This document shows positions 38,994-47,794 of a stretch of 64,000 nucleotides of DNA, in pieces. Under the pieces are notes generated by a model. That model did no database searches. It was not told the origin of the DNA and was given only the letters and a program-made list of their open reading frames with translations. The stretch comes from Roseburia rectibacter (GTDB lineage: Bacteria > Bacillota > Clostridia > Lachnospirales > Lachnospiraceae). The DNA lies in contig NZ_CP092473.1 of assembly GCF_014287515.2 (NCBI RefSeq), forward strand, positions 236,501 through 300,500, read 5' to 3'. Numbering within the stretch: position 1 is the stretch's first letter; every line of letters starts with the position of its first letter. The translations under genes and the position numbers were made by a program.

Positions 38994-40238
38994 ATGAAAA
39001 AATTTACAAATGTGAGATTAAAAGGGGAAAAAGAGCCGGTATCGATCCTTGTAGAGGACGGTAAAATTACAAAAATCGCAAAAGAAATACCACAGGAATG
39101 TGAGACGATCGATGTGGGTGGAAATCTTGTGATTCCGCCATATGTTGATCCGCATCTTCATTTGGATTATGTGTTTACCGCAGATATGGGAGAGCAGAAT
39201 GGTTCGGGAACATTGTTTGAAGGCATCCAGCGCTGGAGTGAATCAAAGGGAAATATGACGGTAGAGCAGATGAAAGCACGCATTTACAGTGGAATCCGCA
39301 AAGAGATGCTTCATGGTGTGCAGGCAATCCGTACACATATTGATGTCACAGATCCGACTTTTACCGGATTAAAGGCAGCTCTTGAAGTAAGGGAAGAAGT
39401 AAAAGACATTTTAGATCTTCAGATAGTTGCATTTCCACAGGAAGGCATGTATGCTTATAAAGGCGGCGATGAGCTGGTGGAGGAAGGTTTAAAGATGGGA
39501 GCCGACTGTGTCGGTGCGATCCCACATTTTGAACTGGCAAGAGAGTTTGGTGAAAAATCCATTCATAAAGTCATTGAGCTTGCAACAAAATATGATAAGC
39601 TGATTGATGTTCACTGTGATGAGACAGATGATACACAGAGCCGTTTTCTGGAGCTTTTAAATGCACTTGCACTGATGGAAGGAATCGGAACAAGGACAAC
39701 AGCAAGCCATACCTGCTCTTTTGGTTCTGCTGATAACAGTTATGCATTCCGCATGATGAAGCTGTTCAAAAAATCCGGGATCAATTTTATTTCCTGCCCG
39801 ACAGAAAATATTTATCTGGAAGGCAGACAGGATACATATCCGAAGCGCCGTGGTATCACGCGTGTGAAAGAACTGAATGATAATGGAATCAACGTCTGCT
39901 TTGCGCAGGATTCCATGTCTGATCCGTGGTATCCGCTTGGAAACGGTAATATGATGATGATATTAGATCATGGTATCCATATTGCGCAGATGATGTCACC
40001 GGAGGAGATTACGAATGATCTTGATCTTGTGACGAGAAATGGCGCTATTACAATGAATATTATGGATCATTACGGAATCGAAGAAGGCAAACCGGCAAAC
40101 TTTATCGTGCTGGATGCAAAGTCAGAATTTGAGGCGATCTGTGAAAGAGCAGGAATCACTGCTTCTGTAAGAAATGGAGAATTTCTGTTTCAAAAGACAC
40201 CTGCACAGGTCACAGGAGCGATTGATTTACTGAAATAG
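38994..40238 (+). CDS. codA: Cytosine deaminase
   Basis: A 414-residue CodA-type amidohydrolase. Metal and catalytic motifs are DPHLHLDYV, DVHCDETDD, ASHTCSFGSAD and the diagnostic FAQDSMSDPWYPLGNGNM. It converts cytosine to uracil plus ammonia in the cytoplasm; upp at 13.6 kb can then form UMP. I chose ATG 38994 because GCGAGGA lies 8 bases upstream; an in-frame ATG at 38973 lacks a site. A PucR regulator follows after 20 bases. Confidence 0.92.
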   Translation: MKKFTNVRLKGEKEPVSILVEDGKITKIAKEIPQECETIDVGGNLVIPPYVDPHLHLDYVFTADMGEQNGSGTLFEGIQRWSESKGNMTVEQMKARIYSGIRKEMLHGVQAIRTHIDVTDPTFTGLKAALEVREEVKDILDLQIVAFPQEGMYAYKGGDELVEEGLKMGADCVGAIPHFELAREFGEKSIHKVIELATKYDKLIDVHCDETDDTQSRFLELLNALALMEGIGTRTTASHTCSFGSADNSYAFRMMKLFKKSGINFISCPTENIYLEGRQDTYPKRRGITRVKELNDNGINVCFAQDSMSDPWYPLGNGNMMMILDHGIHIAQMMSPEEITNDLDLVTRNGAITMNIMDHYGIEEGKPANFIVLDAKSEFEAICERAGITASVRNGEFLFQKTPAQVTGAIDLLK

Positions 40239-40258
40239 TAAAAGGATGTGACAGGGGA

Positions 40259-41425
40259 ATGTTTCAATGCAAGGATCTGCTTTCGCTTACGACAATGTCG
40301 CAGGCGAAAGTGGTTGCCGGAACCGGCGGGATGGAGCGGGGAATTCGCTGGTCCTATAAGGCAGAGAATATTAATTTTGAAAAATGGGTTCATGGTCAGG
40401 AACTTTTGATCATCAGTGGACCGGTAACCCAGCGAAAAAACTTTGATCTGTATCGGACGATTGAAAAAGCAATCGAACTTAAGATGTCCTGTGCACTGCT
40501 TCTTGTAGGAGAGAATTATGTGACGCAGATCGATGAAAAGGTAATAGATTTAGCGGAAAAGAATGATTTTCCGCTTTTTACCATGCCATGGGATGTGCCG
40601 CTTTTGGATTTCTTTGAGGAGCTTGGTCATGCGATTGCTTATTTAGATGACAGGAAAGATATTCAGGACAGTCTGCTTGCAGAGATTATTTTTGGAAACA
40701 GCATTAATGTACATAATATCGAACACAAGTGCCAGCAGATGGGACAGGACATATCCGTGATGGAACAGGTATTTGTGCTTCATCCGGAGGATCTTTCCAA
40801 TGATGAGGTACGTTCTTATGCAGAAGTGTTAAAAGGACTCTTTGCAAAGAAAGAATACCCGGCGATCATTTCCTGTTATGGCGACCGCATGATAGGGTTT
40901 ATGAAGGACTGCAGTGGATGCAGGCAGATCATCACAGAGATATTTGATGAATTTACTGCTTTTTTGCAAAGTGAACATGAGGGAATCTGTTATACGTTAA
41001 ACATTGGAGAAAAGTGCAGCAGTCTTTCAAAACTTCAGAAGAGTTTTCATGAGACGTCGAGGACAAATGCTATTTTAGAGCATATCCACAGAGTAAATGA
41101 AGTAGTGTTTTATGACCAGATGGGATTTTACCGTCTTCTGATGTCCTATGAAAATACAGAGCCGATGAAGCGGTTTGTAGATGAGGTCTTAGGGGAAATT
41201 TTAGCATACGATAAAAAGAACCATACGCAGCTCATCGGGACAATGTGGGCGTATTTTGGCAGTGACTGTAATTTGCAGAGAACAGCAGACAGGCTTTTCT
41301 CACATAAAAATACAGTAAAATACAGACTTCAGCGGATCGAGCAGATCACCGGAAGAGATTTTGATAACCGGTTTGAAAGCCAGGAGCTTTATAATGCGCT
41401 GATGATCTATTATTATATTGAATAA
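40259..41425 (+). CDS. PucR-family transcriptional regulator
   Basis: A 388-residue protein. The N-terminal PucR domain has GMERGIRWSYKAENINFEKWVHGQELLIISG...FPLFTMPWDVPLLDFFEELGHAI; a GGDEF-like middle follows; and the C-terminal helix-turn-helix is AYFGSDCNLQRTADRLFSHKNTVKYRLQRIEQITG. PucR regulators often activate purine or nitrogen-compound degradation genes. It is cotranscribed with codA and faces the NhaC-like gene, so both are candidate targets. Confidence 0.88.
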   Translation: MFQCKDLLSLTTMSQAKVVAGTGGMERGIRWSYKAENINFEKWVHGQELLIISGPVTQRKNFDLYRTIEKAIELKMSCALLLVGENYVTQIDEKVIDLAEKNDFPLFTMPWDVPLLDFFEELGHAIAYLDDRKDIQDSLLAEIIFGNSINVHNIEHKCQQMGQDISVMEQVFVLHPEDLSNDEVRSYAEVLKGLFAKKEYPAIISCYGDRMIGFMKDCSGCRQIITEIFDEFTAFLQSEHEGICYTLNIGEKCSSLSKLQKSFHETSRTNAILEHIHRVNEVVFYDQMGFYRLLMSYENTEPMKRFVDEVLGEILAYDKKNHTQLIGTMWAYFGSDCNLQRTADRLFSHKNTVKYRLQRIEQITGRDFDNRFESQELYNALMIYYYIE

Positions 41426-41537
41426 ACTGGATCTGCTGTCAGAACTCGAAATTATAGTGCAAACAGCAGTGATTTGTCTTTTGGAAACAAAACTGTACAA
41501 AAATATTTGTCTGTCACAGACGAAAATAAAGCTCATT

Positions 41538-41566
41538 CTTGATTCAAAAGGGAAAACCCTTTAAGA
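41538..41566 (+). promoter_or_regulatory. Promoter with embedded palindrome before the NhaC-like gene
   Basis: TTGATT at 41538-41543 and TAAGAT at 41561-41566 are 17 bases apart. The spacer is largely the palindrome AAAGGG-AAAA-CCCTTT (41546-41561), which a dimeric regulator could occupy. A terminator lies between this promoter and the gene, as with codA. Confidence 0.5.
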
Positions 41567-41611
41567 TGGGTATAACGATAAAGGACTTTATTACATACAA
41601 AAAATGGCAAA

Positions 41612-41645
41612 GGGGCCGGAAGGAATACTTCCGGTCCTTTTTTAT
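41612..41645 (+). terminator. Terminator or attenuator in the leader of the NhaC-like gene
   Basis: GGGCCGGAAG and CTTCCGGTCC form a ~10-base stem with a 5-base loop followed by TTTTTT. It is 30 bases before the start codon and ~45 bases after the predicted transcription start. Confidence 0.8.
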
Positions 41646-41674
41646 CTGTAAGCCAGAGGAAAGGATGATTGGTT

Positions 41675-43030
41675 ATGAGCTATGGATTGATTGCTACGTT
41701 AATTGTACTTGTCATTGTGGTTGGTGCGATCACGACAAAAAAATGTGAGGCATTCCTGATTGCCGGTTCTATGGTTGGTGCACTTGTCTTATGGAAACAA
41801 AACTTCCTCACAGAGTGGGTATCCACACTGGAAGGGGTAATGAGTGATGAAGCATATGTTATTCTGATATGTGGATTGTTTGGCAGTCTTGTAGCACTGC
41901 TTACAGCATCAAAAGGAAGTTTTGGTTTTACAAAGATTGTCACAAAAATCTGTAGTACGGAAAGAAAGACGTTATTTACCACATTTCTTTTAGGAATTTT
42001 GATCTTTGTGGATGATTATTTAAATGTTTTATCGATCGGAACTGCAATGAAAGGTTCTTATGATAAGAAGAAAGTGCCGAGAGAAGCACTTGCATACCTT
42101 TTAGACAGCACAGGTGCTCCGGTCTGTGTACTGATTCCGTTTTCTTCCTGGGCAGCTTATTTTGGAGCGATTTTCCTTCAGCAGGACTGTGTTAAGAGTC
42201 TTGCAGGCGGCAGTCTGATGAAAACTTACCTGATGGCGGTTCCGTATTGTGTATACCCGATCGTTGCACTTATTATCGTATTCCTTTTCTGTATGGGCTG
42301 GTTCCCGAAACTGGGTGGAATGAAAAAAGCATATGACCGTGTTGCAGCAACCGGGAAAACATACAGTGATATCAGCAGAAAATACAACATTGGTTCTGAG
42401 TATGGCGAAGAAGAAGGAAGAAGCGTATGGTTCTTTGTAATTCCACTTGCAGTGTTAGTCGACATTGCAGTTGCAACCGGTGATCTTGTGGTAGCAGCGA
42501 TCATTGCAATTCTTGTCTGTATGGTATTATATATAGGAGCAAAGATCATGACATTTTCCGAATTCTGGGATACCTTTGTCAAAGGATTTGCAGATATGCT
42601 TCCGATCATTATTCTTTTAATTTCAGCACTGACTTTCCAGAAGATCGCAAGTGAAATGGAAATGACAGAGTTTTTTGTAGATTTGTGCAAACCGATCATG
42701 TCGGGCGCAGTATTCCCGATGATCGCATTTATCATTGTAGGACTGCTTGCATTTATGATCGCAAATGCATGGGGCGTATGTACACTGGTTGCACCTGTTT
42801 TACTTCCACTTGGTGCAAGTGTTGGAGCAAATATCGTGCTTGTAATGGCAGCAATCCTCTCCGGATGTGCATTTGGAAACCACGCATGTTTTTACTGTGA
42901 CACCACGGTTCTTGCTTCGAACGGTGCAGGAATTGACAACCTTGAGCATGCAGGTTCACAGCTTCCATATGTTTTGATCGGTGCAGCAGTATCTGTGATC
43001 GGATTTTTGATTTTAGGATTGGTAATGTGA
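41675..43030 (+). CDS. NhaC-type Na+/H+ antiporter family transporter
   Basis: A 451-residue protein with about eleven membrane helices. Conserved segments VDDYLNVLSIGTAMKGSYDKKKVPREALAYLLDSTGAPVCVLIPFSSWAAYFG and ILSGCAFGNHACFYCDTTVLASNGAGIDNLEHAGSQLPY match the NhaC/arginine-ornithine antiporter superfamily (COG1757). Members exchange Na+ for H+ or carry organic solutes. Between codA/PucR and a nucleotide kinase-like gene it may move a nucleobase or a degradation product; the substrate is unproven. I chose ATG 41675 over TTG 41669. Confidence 0.85.
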   Translation: MSYGLIATLIVLVIVVGAITTKKCEAFLIAGSMVGALVLWKQNFLTEWVSTLEGVMSDEAYVILICGLFGSLVALLTASKGSFGFTKIVTKICSTERKTLFTTFLLGILIFVDDYLNVLSIGTAMKGSYDKKKVPREALAYLLDSTGAPVCVLIPFSSWAAYFGAIFLQQDCVKSLAGGSLMKTYLMAVPYCVYPIVALIIVFLFCMGWFPKLGGMKKAYDRVAATGKTYSDISRKYNIGSEYGEEEGRSVWFFVIPLAVLVDIAVATGDLVVAAIIAILVCMVLYIGAKIMTFSEFWDTFVKGFADMLPIIILLISALTFQKIASEMEMTEFFVDLCKPIMSGAVFPMIAFIIVGLLAFMIANAWGVCTLVAPVLLPLGASVGANIVLVMAAILSGCAFGNHACFYCDTTVLASNGAGIDNLEHAGSQLPYVLIGAAVSVIGFLILGLVM

Positions 43031-43053
43031 AAATAAGCTCGATAGCTTTTTAC
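43024..43053 (+). repeat. Small leader hairpin of the GTG-AAAA family, site 1
   Basis: GTGAAAATAAGCT and AGCTTTTTACAC form a hairpin with a CGAT loop, followed by GCAGGAATGGAGGTATTATC and the next start codon. Similar hairpin plus GGAATGGAGGAT leaders occur at 43784-43835 and 61104-61190 (other strand), and a related hairpin at 51503-51560. Confidence 0.5.
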
Positions 43054-43075
43054 ACGCAGGAATGGAGGTATTATC

Positions 43076-43696
43076 ATGGAAAAGAAAAAATATATTGTTA
43101 CGATAGCCAGACAGTTTGGAAGCCTTGGACGTCCGATCGCAATGCGGATGAGTGAGAAACTGGGGATCGAATTTTACGACCGCGATATCGTGGAGGAGGC
43201 TGCAAAAAAGCTGAATCTTCCGGTATCAAAAATTGATGAGATCGAGGAGAGCGCAAAGAAAAAAGTAAAAACTAACAGTTTCCGGCGTATGATGTATCCG
43301 CTTGGAACGCAGACGGATGACCTTCAGAATAAATTATTTGATGCACAGCAGAATATCATCAAATTCCTTGCAGAACGGGAATCCTGTATCATTGTCGGGC
43401 GCTGTTCGGATTTTATCCTTGCAGATGAACCGAATCTGCTCCGGATCTATATATATGCACCTTATGAGGCGCGGGTTGCGAACTGTGTCAATGATCTGAA
43501 TATGGATGAAGAGGATGCCCGCAAAATGATCCGTGCGGTGGACGAGGCAAGAGATCATTATCATATGCATTATGCAGGATTTCTTCCGAACGATCAGCGC
43601 TTTAAAGAGATCATGATCGACAGCAGCATGCTTGGGACAGAGGGCACAGCCGATTATCTGGTGGATGCTGTAAAAAGGAAATTTGAGTTAGATTAA
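43076..43696 (+). CDS. Cytidylate kinase-like family protein
   Basis: A 206-residue P-loop protein of the cytidylate kinase-like family (PF13189 type). The N-terminus is TIARQFGSLGRPIAMRMSEKLGIEFYDRDIVEEAAK. The P-loop has GSLGRP instead of the usual GxGKS/T, as in other members of this family, so kinase activity is uncertain. The middle segment IIVGRCSDFILADEPNLLRIYIYAP aligns with the NMP-kinase core. Location after the NhaC-like transporter suggests a link to nucleobase metabolism. GGAGG precedes the ATG. Confidence 0.8.
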   Translation: MEKKKYIVTIARQFGSLGRPIAMRMSEKLGIEFYDRDIVEEAAKKLNLPVSKIDEIEESAKKKVKTNSFRRMMYPLGTQTDDLQNKLFDAQQNIIKFLAERESCIIVGRCSDFILADEPNLLRIYIYAPYEARVANCVNDLNMDEEDARKMIRAVDEARDHYHMHYAGFLPNDQRFKEIMIDSSMLGTEGTADYLVDAVKRKFELD

Positions 43697-43783
43697 AAAA
43701 CGATCTATTGTATAAAATAGTCATGTCTGATATGATGAATCCATATCTATAGTACCAGGTGAAAATAAGTCATGGGGAGACAG

Positions 43784-43835
43784 TGTAAAAATCCATATAT
43801 GGAAGATCTTTTATACGAAGAAATGGAGGATTATC
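43784..43835 (+). repeat. Small leader hairpin of the GTG-AAAA family, site 2
   Basis: GTGTAAAAATCCATATATGG...CTTTTATAC forms a hairpin and is followed by GAAGAAATGGAGGATTATC directly before the start of the VanW-domain gene. CCATATATGG is itself a 10-base palindrome; CCATATATG also occurs at 51512. Confidence 0.5.
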
Positions 43836-44714
43836 ATGACACGAAGAAAATATTGGGTGAAAAAAATATTGCCGTTTCTCACATGTGCTGGTCTTTTGTT
43901 GACAAGTCCGGTGTTTGCCGAGGCTGCAACACAGGCAGAGCGCAGTGCCTATCAGGCGGTGTTTGATGCTGATTACTACCGCAGTGCCTATCCGGATGTG
44001 GCGGCAGCATTTGGAAATAATAAAACGGCACTCTTTAATCATTTTGTAAATTATGGATTAAAGGAAGGGAGAAGCTGTTCTGCAGATTTTAATCCACAGG
44101 CATATCGTGCAAAGTATACAGATCTGCAGCAGGCATTTGATAATGATATGGCAGCATACTGTCGCCATTATGTGTCCTATGGAAAAGCAGAGGGCAGAGA
44201 TGGAGGCGGAAATGTACCTGCCGGTACAGTTACATCAAATACGGCTGCATCCGGAACTGTTGTAACACAGGGAAACGTGATCGGTACCTGTACGACGGAA
44301 TATGATGCAACTGTTCCGAGAGCTGTCAACGTAGAACTGGCAGCAGCTCGCATCAATGGTGTTGTGGTACAGCCGGGACAGTCATTTTCATTCAGTTCCA
44401 CGATTTTACCGCGTACTGCGGCAAATGGATATGTTGTAGCACCGATCTATATCAGTGGTACGGTTGGTACCGGAATCGGCGGAGGTGTGTGCCAGGTATC
44501 ATCGACACTTTATGCTGCAATGCGGTATGCAGGACTTCCGGCAACACAGCGGTATCCACATTCCCTGCCGGTTACATATCTTCCGGAGGGATATGATGCT
44601 GCGATAGCAGGAACGAGCAAAGACCTTAAGTTTACCAATACGTTTTCACAGCCGCTTCTGATCCAGGCATCTGCTGCAAACGGCGTGGTGACAGTGACAT
44701 TGACATTACAATAG
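43836..44714 (+). CDS. Secreted VanW-domain protein with two N-terminal repeats
   Basis: A 292-residue protein. Residues 1-31 form a signal peptide (KKILPFLTCAGLLLTSPVFAEAA). Two ~40-residue repeats follow, FDADYYRSAYPDVAAAFGNNKTALFNHFVNYGLKEGR and FNPQAYRAKYTDLQQAFDNDMAAYCRHYVSYGKAEGR, then a Thr/Val-rich linker. A VanW domain fills ~150-285 (GQSFSFSSTILPRTAANGY, GTGIGGGVCQVSSTLYAA, YLPEGYDAAIA). VanW proteins are cell-envelope associated and their function is unknown. GGAGG lies before the ATG. Confidence 0.85.
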   Translation: MTRRKYWVKKILPFLTCAGLLLTSPVFAEAATQAERSAYQAVFDADYYRSAYPDVAAAFGNNKTALFNHFVNYGLKEGRSCSADFNPQAYRAKYTDLQQAFDNDMAAYCRHYVSYGKAEGRDGGGNVPAGTVTSNTAASGTVVTQGNVIGTCTTEYDATVPRAVNVELAAARINGVVVQPGQSFSFSSTILPRTAANGYVVAPIYISGTVGTGIGGGVCQVSSTLYAAMRYAGLPATQRYPHSLPVTYLPEGYDAAIAGTSKDLKFTNTFSQPLLIQASAANGVVTVTLTLQ

Positions 44715-44738
44715 GAAAGAGAATACATAAGAAAACAT

Positions 44739-45452
44739 ATGCGTATTTTAGTAGTAAATGATGATGGAATTAAAGCACCTGGTATCCATCGTCTTGCAAA
44801 GATGGCTGCGGGACTTGGTGAAGTGTGGGTGGTTGCGCCGGATGCGCAGTGCAGCGCAATGTCACAGCGGATCACTGTGCGTGGAGATTTAGAAGTAAAA
44901 CCATATGATTTTCCGGTTGTGGGAGTAACGGCATATAGTGTGGGCGGAACACCGGCAGACTGTGTGAAAGTGGCATTGGGCTGTCTGATGGAAGAAAAAC
45001 CGGATGTTGTATTTTCCGGCATCAATGCAGGTTATAATGTCGGACGTGATATTTTATATTCAGGTACGATCGGGGCAGCAATGGAGGCTCTCTGCGGCGG
45101 AGTCCCTGCGATTGCATTTTCGGTTGCAGAGGAAGATGAGTGCGAGGTTTTAGATGCGTATTTAGAATCGGTCGCAAAAGAGCTGATTGCTAAAAAGCTG
45201 CCGGAAAATGAGATCTGGAATGTAAATTTTCCGGGATGCACATTAGCAGAATACAAAGGAATCCTGTGGAATCGTATCCCGGATCAGAACCAGTATTACA
45301 GGGATAACTATAAGCGGATGGACAGACCGGATGGAAGCATTATCTTTTCTGCCGCAGGACTCCCGGAAACAGAAGCAGCGGATGGAACAGATGCCGGAGC
45401 GGTTCTTTCGAATTACATATCAGTTGGAACGATTAAGAACATGATGATTTAA
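44739..45452 (+). CDS. surE: 5'/3'-nucleotidase SurE
   Basis: A 237-residue SurE protein. MRILVVNDDGIKAPGI carries the metal-binding Asp pair; VVAPDAQCSAMSQRITV, GGTPADCVKVAL and FSGINAGYNVGRDILYSGTIGAAMEA are the remaining conserved blocks. SurE dephosphorylates nucleoside monophosphates and short polyphosphate. It follows the VanW gene by 24 bases. Composite element 3 begins 39 bases downstream. Confidence 0.95.
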   Translation: MRILVVNDDGIKAPGIHRLAKMAAGLGEVWVVAPDAQCSAMSQRITVRGDLEVKPYDFPVVGVTAYSVGGTPADCVKVALGCLMEEKPDVVFSGINAGYNVGRDILYSGTIGAAMEALCGGVPAIAFSVAEEDECEVLDAYLESVAKELIAKKLPENEIWNVNFPGCTLAEYKGILWNRIPDQNQYYRDNYKRMDRPDGSIIFSAAGLPETEAADGTDAGAVLSNYISVGTIKNMMI

Positions 45453-45490
45453 AAAGATGCTGTTTGTTGCAGGCATTAAAATACGAGTAT

Positions 45491-46523
45491 CCCGCCAAAT
45501 GATGGTTTGTTTATGAAATAAATCGCCCGTCCAAATGGTGTTTCATAGGCTTGTGAATGGCATCTTGCGCAAAGCCGAAGTAATTTTTGTTCCGTTGTAC
45601 GAAAATAAGAAAAGTCTAAGTGTGTCTGAGTTAGATTTTCGCGAAGTGACGTGAACGGCAACAACGAGTCATCCATGACTCGATGCTGCCTTGTTCTGCC
45701 ATCCATGGCAGAACATCACTGTGTAACTACAGACACACTAAGATTTTCTAATTTTCTCCCAAAGTCACAAAATCAGCTTCGGCTTTGCGCAAGATGCCAG
45801 CTGTCAGGTTGTGAACACCATTTGAGTGGGCGGTTCATCTCAAAAATGGGGCGTAGGTATGGATTTTTGAGATTCGCACGAATGGAAATATGCTTAAAAT
45901 CCTAATGTGCTGTATCACTAATATTCAGCCTGATGACTTCCCAGAATTTTTATATGCTACATTATATTATAAGAATCGTTTCGTAAATTGTCCGATCAAT
46001 AACACAAAATATTTTTTCAAATGTGTATGGCAATAAACATGAGCATAGTTGGATACATTGAAGTTTTTGCCAACGTTATCAAACAAATAATAAACCATTG
46101 AATATAGTTATTTGGAAATATCTTTTTAATCAGATTCAGACACAAAACACTAAAAATTTACGCACCCCCAAGGTTGTAAAATGAGTTCCCCAGCTAAGGG
46201 TGGTTCACAACCTTGCGGCTGGCAAATCGCATCAAGCCGAGACTTGTTTTGTGACTTTGGAAGAAAATTAGAAACTCTTAGGATGCCTGTCCGTAACACA
46301 GTGTTGTGCTGCCATGGACGGCAGCACAAGTCCTAATGTGCCCGGACGGCACATTTAGGACGCACACGTCACTCCGCCCCAACCTGAATCAGGCATGCTT
46401 AGAGTTTCTTATTTTCGGACAACGGAAACAAAACAGTCCCGGCTTGATGCAATTTGCCACTCACAAAACTGCGACGCCACCCTTAGCCGGGGAACTCATA
46501 GCCCAACAAACCATCATGTGTAG
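45491..46523 (+). mobile_element. Composite structured element 3 (units F and G with core)
   Basis: About 1033 bases, non-coding. The left end is CCCGCCAAATGATGGTTTGT at 45491; the right end is degraded (CAAACCATCATGTGTAGGA near 46508-46523). Unit F is 45513-45838 and unit G 46181-46499, facing each other; the core 45839-46180 is 342 bases and nearly identical to the cores of elements 1 (reverse complement) and 2. It fills the gap between surE and the LacI-family gene. Confidence 0.8.
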
Positions 46524-46571
46524 GACAGCTCGAAAAATTGCAGCCAGGATTTTAACACAGCATCAGCAAAA

Positions 46572-46640
46572 GGGAGAATATTTATCAGCAGAATTAATGA
46601 TTTTTATTAACGTACCTGATAAATATTCTCTCTTTTGTAT
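46572..46640 (+). terminator. Long inverted repeat before the LacI-family gene
   Basis: GAGAATATTTATCAG pairs perfectly with CTGATAAATATTCTC around a ~30-base AT-rich loop and is followed by TCTTTT. It could end read-through from the element. Confidence 0.6.
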
Positions 46641-46654
46641 AAACTGGGTAAAAT

Positions 46655-46707
46655 TTTAGTAAAACTTTACTAAAGCTATTGAAATCTGTAAAATCGTGAA
46701 ATATAAT
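46655..46707 (+). promoter_or_regulatory. Promoter and candidate operator of the LacI-family gene
   Basis: TTGAAA at 46679-46684 and TATAAT at 46702-46707 are 17 bases apart. Directly upstream, 46655-46674 is a perfect palindrome TTTAGTAAA-AC-TTTACTAAA, the size expected for a LacI/GalR-family dimer site. Autoregulation is the simplest reading. Confidence 0.65.
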
Positions 46708-46728
46708 GCAGAAGAAAGGCGTGATTAT

Positions 46729-47703
46729 ATGGCAACAATCAAAGAGATTGCTAAGCTGGCACATGTGTCAGCTGCGACGGTGTCGAGAGTGTTGAATCAG
46801 GATGAGACATTATCTGTGACACCTGAGGTAAAAAACCAAATAATTAAGATCGCTCATGAGTTGAAATATGTCCCGCCTAAGATGCGTCATGCCAAACGAG
46901 ACAGACAGATCGTCATCGGAGTTGCGGACTGGCATATCGTAAGAAGAGACAGGCCGGATGTGAGTATTACTTCGGCGGATAATTTATCCGGAAGTTTTGC
47001 ACAGAAAGCAGATATTGTATTTTTACGTCTGGTTTACGGAGAGGTAAAGCAGGTGGACGGTATCATTGCATTTGGTTTATTCTCGGAAGTGGAAGTTGAT
47101 TTTTTACGATCACTAAGCACGGAGATCCTGTTTGTTAATTCAGATAAAAAGGATTATGAGTTTGATCAGATCCTCATGGATTACGAGCAGGGATTAAGCG
47201 ATATGGTGCATTATCTGATGGACGAGAAGGAGTATCGCAGCATTGGTTATATTGGCGGTATATATGAAGATGATATGGTGCGTATCGGAGCACGTCGTCT
47301 GAATGGATTAAAGCAGATCCTTCAGAAAAAAGGCTGTTATCAGGAAGGCTATTTTAAGGTCGGAGAGATCAGTCATGAGAGTGGATATTTGCTCACGAAG
47401 GAAATGCTTCTGACAGATGAAGTGCCGGAAGTTCTTATTCTGGGAAATGATGAGGTCGCAGAGGGAGCATTAGAAGCGGTCAAAGAATTAAAATACCGGA
47501 TTCCAAAAGATATTGCGGTGGTGATTTACCGTGATATTGAGACACTTTCGACGAAATATCCGACGTATACAAGTCTTCGCATGCTGCCTGATATTGTATG
47601 GACGACTGCCATAAAGCTTCTTTTAGAGCGGATTTTAGATGGCAGAAAAGATACGATGAAGGTGTATCTGCCAACAAAGCTCGAACTCGGAGACAGTGCC
47701 TGA
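46729..47703 (+). CDS. LacI-family transcriptional regulator
   Basis: A 324-residue repressor. The N-terminal HTH is MATIKEIAKLAHVSAATVSRVLNQDETLSVTPEVKNQIIKIAHELKYVP with the hinge helix following, then a periplasmic-binding-protein-like effector domain (IGYIGGIYEDDMVRIGARRLNGLKQIL, VLILGNDEVAEGALEAVKEL). The phnD-type gene starts 91 bases later with no clear terminator between, so it probably controls that transport operon. The inducer is unknown. GAAAGG precedes ATG 46729. Confidence 0.88.
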   Translation: MATIKEIAKLAHVSAATVSRVLNQDETLSVTPEVKNQIIKIAHELKYVPPKMRHAKRDRQIVIGVADWHIVRRDRPDVSITSADNLSGSFAQKADIVFLRLVYGEVKQVDGIIAFGLFSEVEVDFLRSLSTEILFVNSDKKDYEFDQILMDYEQGLSDMVHYLMDEKEYRSIGYIGGIYEDDMVRIGARRLNGLKQILQKKGCYQEGYFKVGEISHESGYLLTKEMLLTDEVPEVLILGNDEVAEGALEAVKELKYRIPKDIAVVIYRDIETLSTKYPTYTSLRMLPDIVWTTAIKLLLERILDGRKDTMKVYLPTKLELGDSA

Positions 47704-47794
47704 TCATTGGCCGGACAATTCCTGAAAGAGCAACAACAAAAGTGTGCACGCCTGCATGGAAATGGATGCAGGAGAGAGAGGAGAACATTTCATT

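Noticed and set aside
37303..41675. A purine, xanthine or guanidine riboswitch in the nucleobase cluster leaders.
   Set aside because: The conserved loop motifs of those riboswitches were not found; only simple hairpins and terminators are visible.
43772..43966. A 64-codon frame starting in the hairpin leader upstream of the VanW-domain gene.
   Set aside because: It overlaps the signal-peptide coding region out of frame and shows no domain; the start lies in the structured leader repeat.
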